Below, piece after piece: positions 8,920 to 17,627 of a stretch of DNA of 64,000 bases. The notes beneath the pieces were generated by a model that made no database searches, was not told the origin of the DNA, and saw only the letters and a program-made list of their open reading frames with translations. The translations under genes and the position numbers were made by a program. Source of the stretch: Rhizobacter sp. SG703 (GTDB lineage: Bacteria > Pseudomonadota > Gammaproteobacteria > Burkholderiales > Burkholderiaceae_C); assembly GCF_012275445.1 (NCBI RefSeq), contig NZ_JAAZQK010000001.1, positions 615,198 to 679,197 on the forward strand, read 5' to 3'. How positions within the stretch are numbered: position 1 is the first letter of the stretch; every line of letters starts with the position of its first letter.

Positions 8920-9054
8920 GGGCGGCGGGGCGGTGGCCAGGGTCGGGCGATGGTACGGCCTGTGACGGATGCCGCAACCCGGGCTCCGCTAAAATCGCGC
9001 ACTTTGATTGTGCGGATCCCACCGTACGACATCGTGCAAGTAGCCTGAGACCGC

Positions 9055-9324
9055 ATGAGTTCAGCTGACATCTCTCTGTTGCCGGAAGTCGGCACGCTCC
9101 TCGTCGAGTCCCTCAACCTGGAGATCGCCCCGGACGCCATCGATCCCGATGCGCCGCTGTACGGCGAAGGCCTCGGGCTCGATTCGATCGACATCCTCGA
9201 ACTGGCGCTCGTCGTGTCAAAGCGCTACGGCTTCCAGCTGCGCTCGGGCGACGAGGACAACCTGCGCATCTTCTCGTCGCTGCGCAGCCTGGCCGCCCAC
9301 ATCGCCGCGCACCGCACGCAGTGA
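9055..9324 (+). CDS. Acyl carrier protein
   Basis: Small acidic protein of 89 residues with the phosphopantetheine attachment motif GLGLDSIDILEL, Ser44 being the attachment site. It would carry the growing acyl or polyene chain between the ligase, ketosynthase, dehydratases and reductase encoded downstream. It heads the operon that runs to 19703, and the next start codon follows its stop by four bases. Aryl-polyene clusters usually encode two ACPs; only one is present here. Confidence 0.92.
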   Translation: MSSADISLLPEVGTLLVESLNLEIAPDAIDPDAPLYGEGLGLDSIDILELALVVSKRYGFQLRSGDEDNLRIFSSLRSLAAHIAAHRTQ

Positions 9325-9328
9325 CACG

Positions 9329-9955
9329 ATGAACTCCTGCGCCCGCTGGGGTCTGGCCGCCGTCGGCCTCGGGGCGTATGCGCTGCTGGCGCACCACCTC
9401 GTGAGCCGCGATGCCGGCTCGGTGCTGGCGCTGCTCACCTTGCTCGGGCCGATGGTCGGCGCCACGCTGTGGGGGCTGTGGCATGCGGGGCACCGGCTGG
9501 TCGCGCTCGGGCTGGCGACCGGCGCCGTCGCGGTGCTGCTGAACGGCTCGCGGCTGCCGGTCTCGTGGCTGTACCTGGCCCAGCATGCCGGCATCCACCT
9601 GGGGCTCGCGTGGTGGTTCGGCCGCACGCTGCGCGGCGGCCTGGAGCCCTTCATCACCCAGCTCGCACGCCGTCTGCACGACCCGATGCAGCCGACGATG
9701 GTGGTCTACACGCGCCACGTCACGCTGGCCTGGACGATCTACTTCGTCGCGATCGCCGGCACCTCCTTCCTGCTGTTCGCCTTCGCGCCGATCGCCGCGT
9801 GGTCGCTGTTCGCCAACGTGCTGACGCCGGTCTCGCTGGTCGCGATGTTCGTCGTCGAGTACCTGCTGCGCTACCGGCTGCACCCCGAATTCGAACGCGT
9901 CGCCTTCCTCGACGCTGTGCGCGCCTACCGCGCCAGCGCCGACACGCCGCGATGA
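9329..9955 (+). CDS. Predicted inner-membrane protein of the COG4648 kind
   Basis: A hydrophobic 208-residue protein with about six membrane segments, a conserved-looking HAGIHLGLAWWFGRTL stretch in the middle and the C-terminal VVEYLLRYRLHPEFERVAFLDAVRAY tail. Proteins of this type occur between the ACP and the AMP-ligase genes in aryl-polyene-like clusters, but their biochemical role has not been assigned. The stop overlaps the ATG of the ligase gene (ATGA), indicating coupled translation. Confidence 0.75.
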   Translation: MNSCARWGLAAVGLGAYALLAHHLVSRDAGSVLALLTLLGPMVGATLWGLWHAGHRLVALGLATGAVAVLLNGSRLPVSWLYLAQHAGIHLGLAWWFGRTLRGGLEPFITQLARRLHDPMQPTMVVYTRHVTLAWTIYFVAIAGTSFLLFAFAPIAAWSLFANVLTPVSLVAMFVVEYLLRYRLHPEFERVAFLDAVRAYRASADTPR

Positions 9956-11310
9956 ACGCCCCCCCTGCGTTGCCACTTCTCGCCGGCGCGCCGCTCGATG
10001 CGCCGCTCGCCTGGCGCGCCGGCCGGCCGATCAGCCGCCGCCAGTACCTGGCCGACGTCGACGCGCTGGCACGACGGCTGCCCGACGGCGACGCGGTGCT
10101 CGCCGTCTGCAACGACCGCTACCGCTTCGCGCTGTCGCTCGGCGCGGCGATGCAGCGCGGCCAGTTCAACCTGATGCCGCCGAACCACACGCCGGACATG
10201 GTCGAGCGCCTGCTCGGCCTGTTCCCGCGCACGCACGGCCTGCTCGAAGCCGGCGCCGGCCCGCACGCGCTGCCGTCGCTGCGCTTCGACGACGTCGCCC
10301 CGGGCCGCGCCGACAGCGTCGCCGACACGCCCTGCTTCGCGCCCGACACCGTCGTCGCGCAGGTGCTGACCTCCGGCTCCACCGGCCAGCCGACCCGCCA
10401 TGCCAAGCGCTGGGACCTGCTGGTCGAGAACCTCCGCGCCGAAGCAGCGCGCATCGCCCACCACCTGGGCCGCGACAGCCTCGCCGGCGTCAGCCTGCTG
10501 GGCACCGTGCCGCCGCACCACATGTACGGCTTCGAATCGACGGTGCTGCTGGCGATGCTCGGTGGCGCGTCGTTCGCCGCCGAGAGGCCGCTGCTGCCGG
10601 CCGACATCGCCGAAGGGCTGGCGCAGCTGCCGCGGCCGCGGGTGCTGGTGACCACGCCGTTCCACCTGAAGACGCTGCTCGACGCCGGCGTCGCGCTGCC
10701 GCCGCTCGACCTGGTGCTGTCGGCCACCGCGCCGCTGTCGCCGCAGATGGCCGCGCGCGCCGAGGCCGCGTGGCAGGCGCCGCTGATCGAGATCTACGGC
10801 TGCACCGAGGCCGGCCAGGTCGCGACGCGCCGCACCACCGACGGCGCCGACTGGCTCACCTACGACGGCGTGCGGCTGGCGGGCGACGGCGCCGACAGCA
10901 TCGTCAGCGGCGGCCACGTGCCCGAACCGGTGCGGCTGGCCGACGTGCTGGAGGTGCTGTCGCCGACGCGTTTCCGGCTGCTCGGCCGCAGCAATGACCT
11001 GATCAACGTCGCCGGCAAGCGCAGTTCGCTGTCGCACCTGAACTTCCAGCTCAACGGCATCGACGGCGTGCGCGACGGTGCGTTCTGGCTGCCGCCGGCC
11101 GACACGGTCGAGGGCATCGCACGCCCGGTGGCCTTCGTCGTCACCGACACGCTGACGCGCGAGGCGCTGCTGGCCGCGCTGCGGCTGCGGCTCGACCCGG
11201 TGCTGCTGCCGCGGCGCATCGTGCTGCTGCCGTCGCTGCCGCGCGACGCCACCGGCAAGCTGCCGGCGCAGCGGCTGGCCGCGCTCGCGGCCGAGCACCT
11301 CCAGCCCTGA
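9952..11310 (+). CDS. AMP-dependent acyl/aryl-ACP ligase
   Basis: An adenylate-forming enzyme of 452 residues, short for the ANL superfamily. The ATP-binding loop LTSGSTGQPTRHAK is at residues 139-152, the adenine-binding motif IYGCTEAGQ follows, then the hinge motif LLGRSNDLINVAGKR and the catalytic lysine in RDATGKLPAQRL (Lys436). In aryl-polyene clusters the corresponding ligase loads an aryl or acyl starter onto the ACP. No ammonia-lyase that could supply a cinnamate-type starter is encoded in the window, so the starter is unknown. The gene overlaps the upstream gene by four bases. Confidence 0.85.
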   Translation: MNAPPALPLLAGAPLDAPLAWRAGRPISRRQYLADVDALARRLPDGDAVLAVCNDRYRFALSLGAAMQRGQFNLMPPNHTPDMVERLLGLFPRTHGLLEAGAGPHALPSLRFDDVAPGRADSVADTPCFAPDTVVAQVLTSGSTGQPTRHAKRWDLLVENLRAEAARIAHHLGRDSLAGVSLLGTVPPHHMYGFESTVLLAMLGGASFAAERPLLPADIAEGLAQLPRPRVLVTTPFHLKTLLDAGVALPPLDLVLSATAPLSPQMAARAEAAWQAPLIEIYGCTEAGQVATRRTTDGADWLTYDGVRLAGDGADSIVSGGHVPEPVRLADVLEVLSPTRFRLLGRSNDLINVAGKRSSLSHLNFQLNGIDGVRDGAFWLPPADTVEGIARPVAFVVTDTLTREALLAALRLRLDPVLLPRRIVLLPSLPRDATGKLPAQRLAALAAEHLQP

Positions 11311-11315
11311 CCCGC

Positions 11316-11636
11316 ATGCCTGTCGCCACCGTTCGCATCCCGGCCTCGCACCCGGCCTTTGCGGGGCACTTCCCCGGCCGGCCGATCGTGCCGGGCGTGC
11401 TGCTGCTGGCCGAGGTCGTCGAGGCGATCCTGGCGCACGGCGGCACGCTGGCGCCGCTGCAGGTCGGCGCGGTCAAGTTCGTCGCGCCGGTCGGCCCCGA
11501 TGCCGAGCTGCGCATCGAATGGGACGCGGTCGACGCCGCGTCGACACGGCTGCGCTTCGAGGTCGGCCAGGTCGTCGACGGACAGGCGCAGCGCCGCGCC
11601 AGCGGCCATTTCGACCTGCCGGCCGCGCCCCGATGA
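11316..11636 (+). CDS. Hotdog-fold 3-hydroxyacyl-ACP dehydratase (ApeI-like)
   Basis: The 106-residue product is a single short hotdog domain. The FabA/FabZ-type motif HPAFAGHFPGRPIVPGVLLL at residues 12-31 contains two histidines. It would remove water from 3-hydroxyacyl-ACP to give a conjugated double bond. In aryl-polyene systems a small dehydratase of this kind works with a second one; the likely partner here is the product of 18427-18969. The start is five bases after the ligase stop, and the stop overlaps the acyltransferase start. Confidence 0.8.
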   Translation: MPVATVRIPASHPAFAGHFPGRPIVPGVLLLAEVVEAILAHGGTLAPLQVGAVKFVAPVGPDAELRIEWDAVDAASTRLRFEVGQVVDGQAQRRASGHFDLPAAPR

Positions 11637-12553
11637 CGCCTGCCGACAGCTCCTGGACGAGCCAGCGCGAGCGCAGCAACCTGTGGGCGCTGGCGCTGAT
11701 GCGCCGCATCGCGGTCGGCCTCGGCCGCCCGGTCGCGCGGCTGCTGCTCGGCCCGATCGCGCTGTACTTCCTGCTGTTCGGCGGCGCGCCGTCGCGTGCA
11801 TCGACGCAGTACCTGCGGCGCGTGCTGGGCCGCGCGCCGTCGTTCGGCGAGCGGCTGCGCCACCTGCACGCCTTCGCGTCGACCGTGCTCGACCGCGTCT
11901 ACCTGCTGCAGCAGCGCTTCGACGGCTTCGACATCCGCATCGAAGGCACCGGGCACCTCGACGCGGTGCTCGCGCGCGGCCAGGGCGCGCTGCTGATCGG
12001 CGCGCACCTCGGCAGCTTCGAGGTGATGCGCGCGCTCGGCCAGTCGCGCGCAGGCTTGCGCGTCGCGATGGTGATGTACGAAGAGAATGCGCGGATGATC
12101 AATGCCACGCTGAAGGCGATCGCACCGGACACGCCGCTGCACATCATCGCGCTCGGCCACCTCGAGTCGATGCTGCAGCTGCGCCGCTGGCTCGACGACG
12201 GCGGGGTCGCCGGCCTGCTCGGCGACCGCAGCCTGCCCGGCGCCGCGTCGGCGCGCTCGGTCAGCCACCGGCTGCCCTTCCTCGGCGACGAGGCCACCTT
12301 CTCCGACGGCCCGTTCCGCCTCGCCGCGCTGCTGCGCCGGCCGGTCGTCTTCATGACCGGGCTGTACCTCGGCGGCAACCGCTACGAACTGCGCTTCATG
12401 CCGCTGGCCGACCTGAGCGAGCGGCCGGCCGGCCGCGAGGCGCAGGATGCGGCCATCGCCGAGGCGCAACACCGCTATGTGGGCATGCTGGAATCGCTGT
12501 GCCGCGAGCATCCGTTCAACTGGTTCAACTTCTACGACTTCTGGAAACCATGA
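11633..12553 (+). CDS. Lysophospholipid/lipid A-type acyltransferase (LpxL/HtrB family)
   Basis: The 306-residue product carries the HX4E catalytic motif of the LPLAT family (AHLGSFEV, His125 and Glu130), an N-terminal membrane-proximal hydrophobic segment (about 33-50) and the LLGDRSLPG region usual in LpxL homologues. It probably transfers an acyl chain from ACP to a membrane-bound acceptor on the cytoplasmic face. In aryl-polyene clusters a related enzyme attaches the finished polyene to a lipid anchor. There it is often joined to or next to a glycosyltransferase, which is missing here. ATG 11633 overlaps the preceding stop by four bases. Confidence 0.85.
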   Translation: MTPADSSWTSQRERSNLWALALMRRIAVGLGRPVARLLLGPIALYFLLFGGAPSRASTQYLRRVLGRAPSFGERLRHLHAFASTVLDRVYLLQQRFDGFDIRIEGTGHLDAVLARGQGALLIGAHLGSFEVMRALGQSRAGLRVAMVMYEENARMINATLKAIAPDTPLHIIALGHLESMLQLRRWLDDGGVAGLLGDRSLPGAASARSVSHRLPFLGDEATFSDGPFRLAALLRRPVVFMTGLYLGGNRYELRFMPLADLSERPAGREAQDAAIAEAQHRYVGMLESLCREHPFNWFNFYDFWKP

Positions 12554-13131
12554 CCCCCGTGCGCAGGCTCGTCTGGATGTTGCTGGCACTCGTGAGCACC
12601 GCCGCGGGCGCCGCGCCCGCCGACCTGGGCAGCCTGCTGCCGCTGCTGGCCGCGGTGAAATCGGGCGAGGCCACGTTCACCGAACAGCGCCAGGTCACGC
12701 TGCAGGACATGACGCGCACGCTGGAATCGTCCGGCCGGCTCAGCTTCGCGGCGCCCGACACCTTCGTGCGCGAAACGCTGAAGCCGCGCCGCGAGCGCCT
12801 GGCCGTGGCCGGCAACACGCTGACGATGAGCCAGGGCAGCCGCAGCCGCAGCGTGCCGCTGGATACCGTGCCCGAAGCGCAGGTGCTGGTCGAGGCGGTG
12901 CGCGGCACGCTGACCGGCAACCGCGAGCTGCTCGACCGCCATTTCACGCTGCAGTTCAGCGGCAGCCTCGACCAGTGGACGCTCGAGATGGTGCCGCGCG
13001 AACCGCTGCTGCGCGAGCAGGTCGCGCGCGTCACGGTGAGCGGCGTGCGTGCCGCGCTGACCGAGGTGCAGGTGCAGCTCGCCGGCGGCGACCGCTCGAC
13101 GATGAAGATCGTCGAGAGCCGGGCGCCATGA
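12550..13131 (+). CDS. LolA-like periplasmic lipid/lipoprotein carrier
   Basis: A 193-residue secreted protein with a cleavable signal peptide ending near AAGAAPA (about residues 18-24), followed by a LolA/LolB-like beta-barrel fold (VKSGEATFTEQRQVTLQDM, SGRLSFAAPDTFVRETLKP, LDQWTLEMVPR). The family shields hydrophobic cargo during transit through the periplasm. Next to the MMPL exporter it most likely moves the cluster's lipid product to the outer membrane. It overlaps both neighbours by four bases. Confidence 0.85.
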   Translation: MTPVRRLVWMLLALVSTAAGAAPADLGSLLPLLAAVKSGEATFTEQRQVTLQDMTRTLESSGRLSFAAPDTFVRETLKPRRERLAVAGNTLTMSQGSRSRSVPLDTVPEAQVLVEAVRGTLTGNRELLDRHFTLQFSGSLDQWTLEMVPREPLLREQVARVTVSGVRAALTEVQVQLAGGDRSTMKIVESRAP

Positions 13132-15503
13132 AGCTTCAGGGGTTGCGCCGGCCGGCGGCCTGGGTGTGGCTGGCGGCGATGCTGCTCGGCGCCTGGCTCG
13201 CGACGCGCGCCACCTACGTCGCCGACCTGTCGGCCTTCCTGCCGTCGTCGCCGAGTGCCGAGCAGCGCGTGCTGCTCGAGCAGCTTCGCCATGGCGTCAC
13301 CGCACGCGTGATGCTGGTCGGCGTGCGCGGCGGCGACGCAGCCTTGCGCGGCGAAGCCTCGCGCGGCCTTGCGGCCGCGCTGCGTGCCGGTGGCGAATTC
13401 GACAGCGTCAACAACGGCGACGCCCTGGGCGCGCCGAAGGCGGTCGGCGAACTGCTGATGGGTCACCGCTACCTGCTGAGCCCGGCGGTCGATGCGCAGC
13501 GCTTCAGCGTCGACGGCCTGCGCGACGGCATCGCCGACACCACCGCGATGCTCGGCACGCCGGCCGGCGCGTGGATCAAGCCGCTGCTGTGGCGCGACCC
13601 GACCGGCGAGATGGCGCGGCTGGCCGAGACGCTGCTGCCGTCGGGCGGGCCGCGCGTCGAGGCCGGCGTGTGGGTGTCGCGCAGCCAGCCGCGCGCGCTG
13701 CTGGTCGCGATCACGCGCGCCGGCGGCTCCGACCTCGACGGCCAGGCGCGGGCCATCGAGGCGCTGCACCGGGCCTTCGAGCCGTGGGCCGCGCGCGGGC
13801 TGTCGCTCGACCTGTCCGGCGCCGGCGTGCTCGGCGTGCAGTCGCGCACGCTGATCAAGGCCGAGGTCGAACGGCTCGCGCTGTGGGACGGCGCGATCGT
13901 GCTCGCGCTGCTGCTGCTCGCGTTCGGTTCGCTGAAGGCGCTCGGCGTCGCGCTGCTGCCGGTGGCCAGCGGCGTGCTGGCCGGCACCGTCGCGGTGAGC
14001 CTCGGCTTCGGCCAGGTGCACGGCATGACGCTCGGCTTCGGCACCACGCTGATCGGCGAGGCGGTCGACTACGCGATCTACTACCTGGTGCAGGCACGCC
14101 CGGCCGCCGGCAGCGCGCCCGGCGCCGGCGCGCTGCATTGGCGGCAGCACAACTGGCCGACGGTGCGCTGGGGCCTGCTGACTTCGCTGGCCGGCTTCTC
14201 GGCGCTGGTGTTCTCCGGCTTCGGCGGGCTGGCCCAGCTCGGCGTGTTCTCGGTCGCCGGGCTGCTGGCCGCGGCGCTGACCACCCGCTACCTGCTGGTC
14301 GACCTCGCGCCCGACGGCGCGCCCGGCCTGGGCCTTCGGATGCGCCTCGGCCAGGCCACCGCGCGGATGGCGACCGCGCTGCCGCGGCTGCGCTGGTTCT
14401 GGGGCGGCCTCGGAGCCGCGGCGCTGGCGCTGCTGCTGTGCCTCCCGAGCGCCTGGCGCGGCCAGCTCACGCACCTGAGCCCGGTCTCGGCAAAGGCGCT
14501 GACGCTCGACGCCTCGCTGCGCGCCGACCTGGGCGCGGCCGAACTGGGCACGCTGGTCGCGATCGAGGCGCCCGACGAAGCGACCGCGCTGCAGCGCGCC
14601 GAACAGGCGAGCGCTCGGCTCGACCCGCTGGTGGCCGCCGGCCTGCTCGCCGGCTACGAATCGCCGACCCGGCTGCTGCCGGCCGCGGCGACGCAGGCCG
14701 CCCGCCGGGCCGCGCTGCCCGATGCCGACACGCTGCGCGCCCGGCTGAAGCTCGCGACCGTCGACGGCCTGCTGCCGGCCGACCGGCTCGAGCCCTTCAT
14801 CGCCGACGTGCAGGCGCAGCGCCAGGCCAGGCCGTTGACCCGCGCCGACTACGACGGCACGCCGCTCACGACCGCGTTGCAGGCGCAACTGCTGCCGGCG
14901 GCACAGGGCCGGCCGTGGACCGTGCTGCTGAGCCTGCGCGCCGGCACGCAGGCGTTGCCCGCGGCGCGGCTGCGCGACGCGATGCAGGGGCTGCCGGACA
15001 CCCGCGTCGTCGAGATCCAGCCCGAGCTCGATGCGCTGTACGCCCGCTACCTGCGCGAGGCCTTCTGGCAAAGCGCGCTCGGCGCACTGGCGGTGCTGCT
15101 GATCCTGTACGCCGGGCTGCGCTCGCTGCGCCGGCTGTGGCGCGTCGCGCTGCCGCTCGCGGCCAGCGTGGTGCTGGTGCTGGCCGGGCTGACGCTCGCC
15201 GGCGTCGCGCTCGGCGTGCTGCACCTGGTCGGGCTGCTGCTCGTGGTGGCGGTCGGCTCCAACTACGCGCTGTTCTTCGACCAGCTGGCGCAGCAGGATG
15301 CGCGCGAGGCCGATGCCGAGACGCTGGCTTCGCTGCTGCTCGCCAACCTGACCATCGTCGCGTCGTTCGCGCTGCTGTGCAGCTCCAGCGTGCCGCTGCT
15401 GGTCGCGCTCGGCGAGGTGGTCGCACCGGGCACCGCGCTGTGCCTGCTGCTGTCGGCCAGCTGGGCCCGCCGCCCGGGCGGTGTGGGACAATCCGGGCCC
15501 TGA
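13128..15503 (+). CDS. MMPL/RND-family lipid exporter
   Basis: A 791-residue inner-membrane transporter built as two RND halves, each with one membrane helix, a periplasmic domain and a block of five helices. The first half has the Asp-Tyr pair in LIGEAVDYAIYYLVQ, which in MmpL3 is part of the proton relay. The equivalent place in the second half reads VVAVGSNYALFFDQL, with Asn in place of Asp. It belongs to the COG4258 exporters found in aryl-polyene clusters and probably flips or extrudes the lipid product. The C-terminus is short (ending GVGQSGP). The operon continues with the deacetylase 40 nt downstream, the largest gap within it. Confidence 0.88.
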   Translation: MKLQGLRRPAAWVWLAAMLLGAWLATRATYVADLSAFLPSSPSAEQRVLLEQLRHGVTARVMLVGVRGGDAALRGEASRGLAAALRAGGEFDSVNNGDALGAPKAVGELLMGHRYLLSPAVDAQRFSVDGLRDGIADTTAMLGTPAGAWIKPLLWRDPTGEMARLAETLLPSGGPRVEAGVWVSRSQPRALLVAITRAGGSDLDGQARAIEALHRAFEPWAARGLSLDLSGAGVLGVQSRTLIKAEVERLALWDGAIVLALLLLAFGSLKALGVALLPVASGVLAGTVAVSLGFGQVHGMTLGFGTTLIGEAVDYAIYYLVQARPAAGSAPGAGALHWRQHNWPTVRWGLLTSLAGFSALVFSGFGGLAQLGVFSVAGLLAAALTTRYLLVDLAPDGAPGLGLRMRLGQATARMATALPRLRWFWGGLGAAALALLLCLPSAWRGQLTHLSPVSAKALTLDASLRADLGAAELGTLVAIEAPDEATALQRAEQASARLDPLVAAGLLAGYESPTRLLPAAATQAARRAALPDADTLRARLKLATVDGLLPADRLEPFIADVQAQRQARPLTRADYDGTPLTTALQAQLLPAAQGRPWTVLLSLRAGTQALPAARLRDAMQGLPDTRVVEIQPELDALYARYLREAFWQSALGALAVLLILYAGLRSLRRLWRVALPLAASVVLVLAGLTLAGVALGVLHLVGLLLVVAVGSNYALFFDQLAQQDAREADAETLASLLLANLTIVASFALLCSSSVPLLVALGEVVAPGTALCLLLSASWARRPGGVGQSGP

Positions 15504-15543
15504 TTTCCCCTGCTGGCGGCATAGCTCCTCGCCCCCAAAATCG

Positions 15544-16443
15544 ATGACGCCTGCGCAGCATTCAACGTCGCTCCCCCGTTCGACGCCCCCGCCAACGCTC
15601 CGCGTGACGACCTGGCCCGTCCCCGTCTTCCTGCTGCTCAGCGCCGGCCTGCACCTGGTGGCGCTGCTCGCGGTGCTGCGCACGCCCGCCGCGTGGCCGT
15701 GGGCGGTCGGCGCCGTCGTTCTGAACCACCTCGCGATCACGCTGCTCGGGCTGTGGCCGCGCTCGAACTGGCTGGGCGAGAACCTGACGCGGCTGCCGGC
15801 CGAGGCCGCCGCACGCGGCGAGATCGCGCTGACGCTGGACGACGGGCCCGACCCGGTGCTGACCCCGCAGGTGCTGGCGCTGCTCGACGCGGCCGGCGTG
15901 CAGGCCACCTTCTTCGTGATCGGCGAGCGCGCCGCGGCCCACCCCGGCTTGCTGCGCGACATCGTGCGGCGCGGCCACGGCGTGCAGAACCACAGCTGGC
16001 GGCATCCGCATGCGTTCTCGGTGTTCGGCCCGCGCCGCATCGCGCGTGAACTGCAGCAGGCGCAAGCGTTCCTGCACGACGCGACCGGCGAGCGGCCGAC
16101 GCTGTTCCGCGCGCCGGCCGGGTTGCGCAACGTGTTCCTCGGCCCGCTGCTGCACCGCGCGGGGCTGCGGCTGGCCAGCTGGACGCGGCGCGGCTTCGAC
16201 ACCCGCGACGGCGATGCGCAGCGCGTGCTGGCGCGGCTGACGCGCGGCCTGCGAGGCGGCGATGTCCTGCTGCTGCACGACGGCCACTGCGCGAGCTCGC
16301 CCGACGGCCGGCCGGTGGTGCTCGACGTGCTGCCCGCGCTGATCGCGCACGCACGGCAGGCCGGGCTGCGCTTCGTGCGGCTGGACGATGCCTGCACCGC
16401 GCGGCCGCAGGTCGCGCCGATCAACACCTCGCCCGCCACATGA
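15544..16443 (+). CDS. Membrane-anchored polysaccharide deacetylase family protein (NodB homology)
   Basis: The 299-residue product has two N-terminal membrane segments (about 24-46 and 50-70) and a NodB-type carbohydrate esterase domain. Motif 1 LTLDDGPDP supplies Asp99 and Asp100, and motif 2 HSWRHP supplies the zinc ligands His150 and His154; RAPAGLRN and LLLHDGH match motifs 3 and 5. Such enzymes remove N-acetyl groups from sugars or lipid-linked amino sugars. It is not a usual member of aryl-polyene clusters. Its position, overlapping the ketosynthase start by four bases, implies that the product carries an acetylated sugar or amide. ATG 15544 is chosen; a GTG at 15481 would overlap the MMPL gene. 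Confidence 0.82.
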   Translation: MTPAQHSTSLPRSTPPPTLRVTTWPVPVFLLLSAGLHLVALLAVLRTPAAWPWAVGAVVLNHLAITLLGLWPRSNWLGENLTRLPAEAAARGEIALTLDDGPDPVLTPQVLALLDAAGVQATFFVIGERAAAHPGLLRDIVRRGHGVQNHSWRHPHAFSVFGPRRIARELQQAQAFLHDATGERPTLFRAPAGLRNVFLGPLLHRAGLRLASWTRRGFDTRDGDAQRVLARLTRGLRGGDVLLLHDGHCASSPDGRPVVLDVLPALIAHARQAGLRFVRLDDACTARPQVAPINTSPAT

Positions 16444-17627
16444 AGCCGGTCGCGATCACCCGCATGACGGTCACGAGCGCGCTCGGGGCCGGCAACGAGA
16501 CCCACCTGCAGGCGTTGCGAGACGGCCGCAGCGGGCTTGCGCCATGCCGCTTCGAGGACGTCGCGCTGAACTGCCACGTCGGCGAGGTCGCCGGCGTCGA
16601 TGCGATCGCGCTGCCGGCCGAGCTGGAAGCCTACGACTGCCGCAACCACCGCCTCGCCTGGCTCGGGCTGCAACAGAACGGCTTCCGGGCCGCGGTGCGT
16701 GCGGCGCGCGAGCGCCATGGCGCGCAACGGGTCGCGGTGCTGCTCGGCAGCAGCACCTCCGGCATCCTGCAAACCGAGCATGCCTACCGCCGGCGCGGGC
16801 CGGATGGCGCGCTGCCGGCCGACTTCCATTACGCCGAGACGCACAACACCGGCTCGCTGGCGCGCTTCGTCGCGCTCGCGCTGCAGCTCGACGGGCCGCA
16901 GTGGGTGGTGTCGACCGCCTGCTCGTCCAGCGCCAAGGTGTTCGCGGCCGCGGCGCGCCTGATGGACCTCGGCTGGATCGACGCGGCGGTGGTCGGCGGC
17001 GTCGACAGCCTGTGCCTGACGACGCTGTACGGCTTCAACTCGCTGGAGCTGCTGTCGCCGCAGATCTGCCGGCCCTGGGACGCCGGTCGCAACGGGCTGT
17101 CGCTCGGCGAGGCCGCGGCGTTCGCGCTGCTGGAGCGCCGGTCGGCCGGCATGGCCGAGCCGCAGGGCTGGCTGCTCGGCGTCGGGGAAAGCAGCGACGG
17201 CTTCCACATGAGCTCGCCGCTGCCCGACGGCGGCGGCGCGGTCGCCGCGATGCAGCAGGCGCTGGCCGGAGCCGGCCTGCAGCCGGGCGACATCGACTAC
17301 ATCAACCTGCACGGCACCGCGACGCACAACAACGACGCGGCCGAAGACCGCGCGGTGCAGACGGTGTTCGGCCCGGCCACGCCCTGCAGCTCGACCAAGG
17401 GCGCGACCGGCCACACGCTGGGCGCGGCCGGCGGTGTCGAGGCGGTGCTGAGCCTGCTGGCGCTGCAGCACGGCCTGCTGCCGGGCGGGCTGAACCGCCG
17501 GCAGCCGGATGCCGAGCTGCAGTCGAACTACGTCGACCACAGCCGCGCCGCACCGCTGCGCCGCGTGCTGAGCAATTCGTTCGGCTTCGGCGGCTCGAAC
17601 GCCAGCCTCGTGCTCGGAGCCGCCTGA
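16440..17627 (+). CDS. Beta-ketoacyl-ACP synthase, FabF-like
   Basis: A full-length (395-residue) condensing enzyme with the complete Cys-His-His catalytic set: Cys161 in VSTACSSSA, His291 in NLHGTATHNND and His325 in TKGATGHTLGAAGG, with Lys320. It would extend the ACP-bound chain by two carbons per round. It is followed directly by a half-length ketosynthase-like protein, an arrangement like the KS/chain-length-factor pair (ApeO:ApeC) of aryl-polyene systems. The start overlaps the deacetylase stop by four bases. Confidence 0.92.
   Translation: MKPVAITRMTVTSALGAGNETHLQALRDGRSGLAPCRFEDVALNCHVGEVAGVDAIALPAELEAYDCRNHRLAWLGLQQNGFRAAVRAARERHGAQRVAVLLGSSTSGILQTEHAYRRRGPDGALPADFHYAETHNTGSLARFVALALQLDGPQWVVSTACSSSAKVFAAAARLMDLGWIDAAVVGGVDSLCLTTLYGFNSLELLSPQICRPWDAGRNGLSLGEAAAFALLERRSAGMAEPQGWLLGVGESSDGFHMSSPLPDGGGAVAAMQQALAGAGLQPGDIDYINLHGTATHNNDAAEDRAVQTVFGPATPCSSTKGATGHTLGAAGGVEAVLSLLALQHGLLPGGLNRRQPDAELQSNYVDHSRAAPLRRVLSNSFGFGGSNASLVLGAA

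Noticed and set aside
8961-8995. A sigma-70 promoter for the ACP operon using TAAAAT at 8990-8995
   Set aside because: The -10-like hexamer is good, but nothing resembling a -35 lies 16-18 bases upstream, so I did not list it as a feature.
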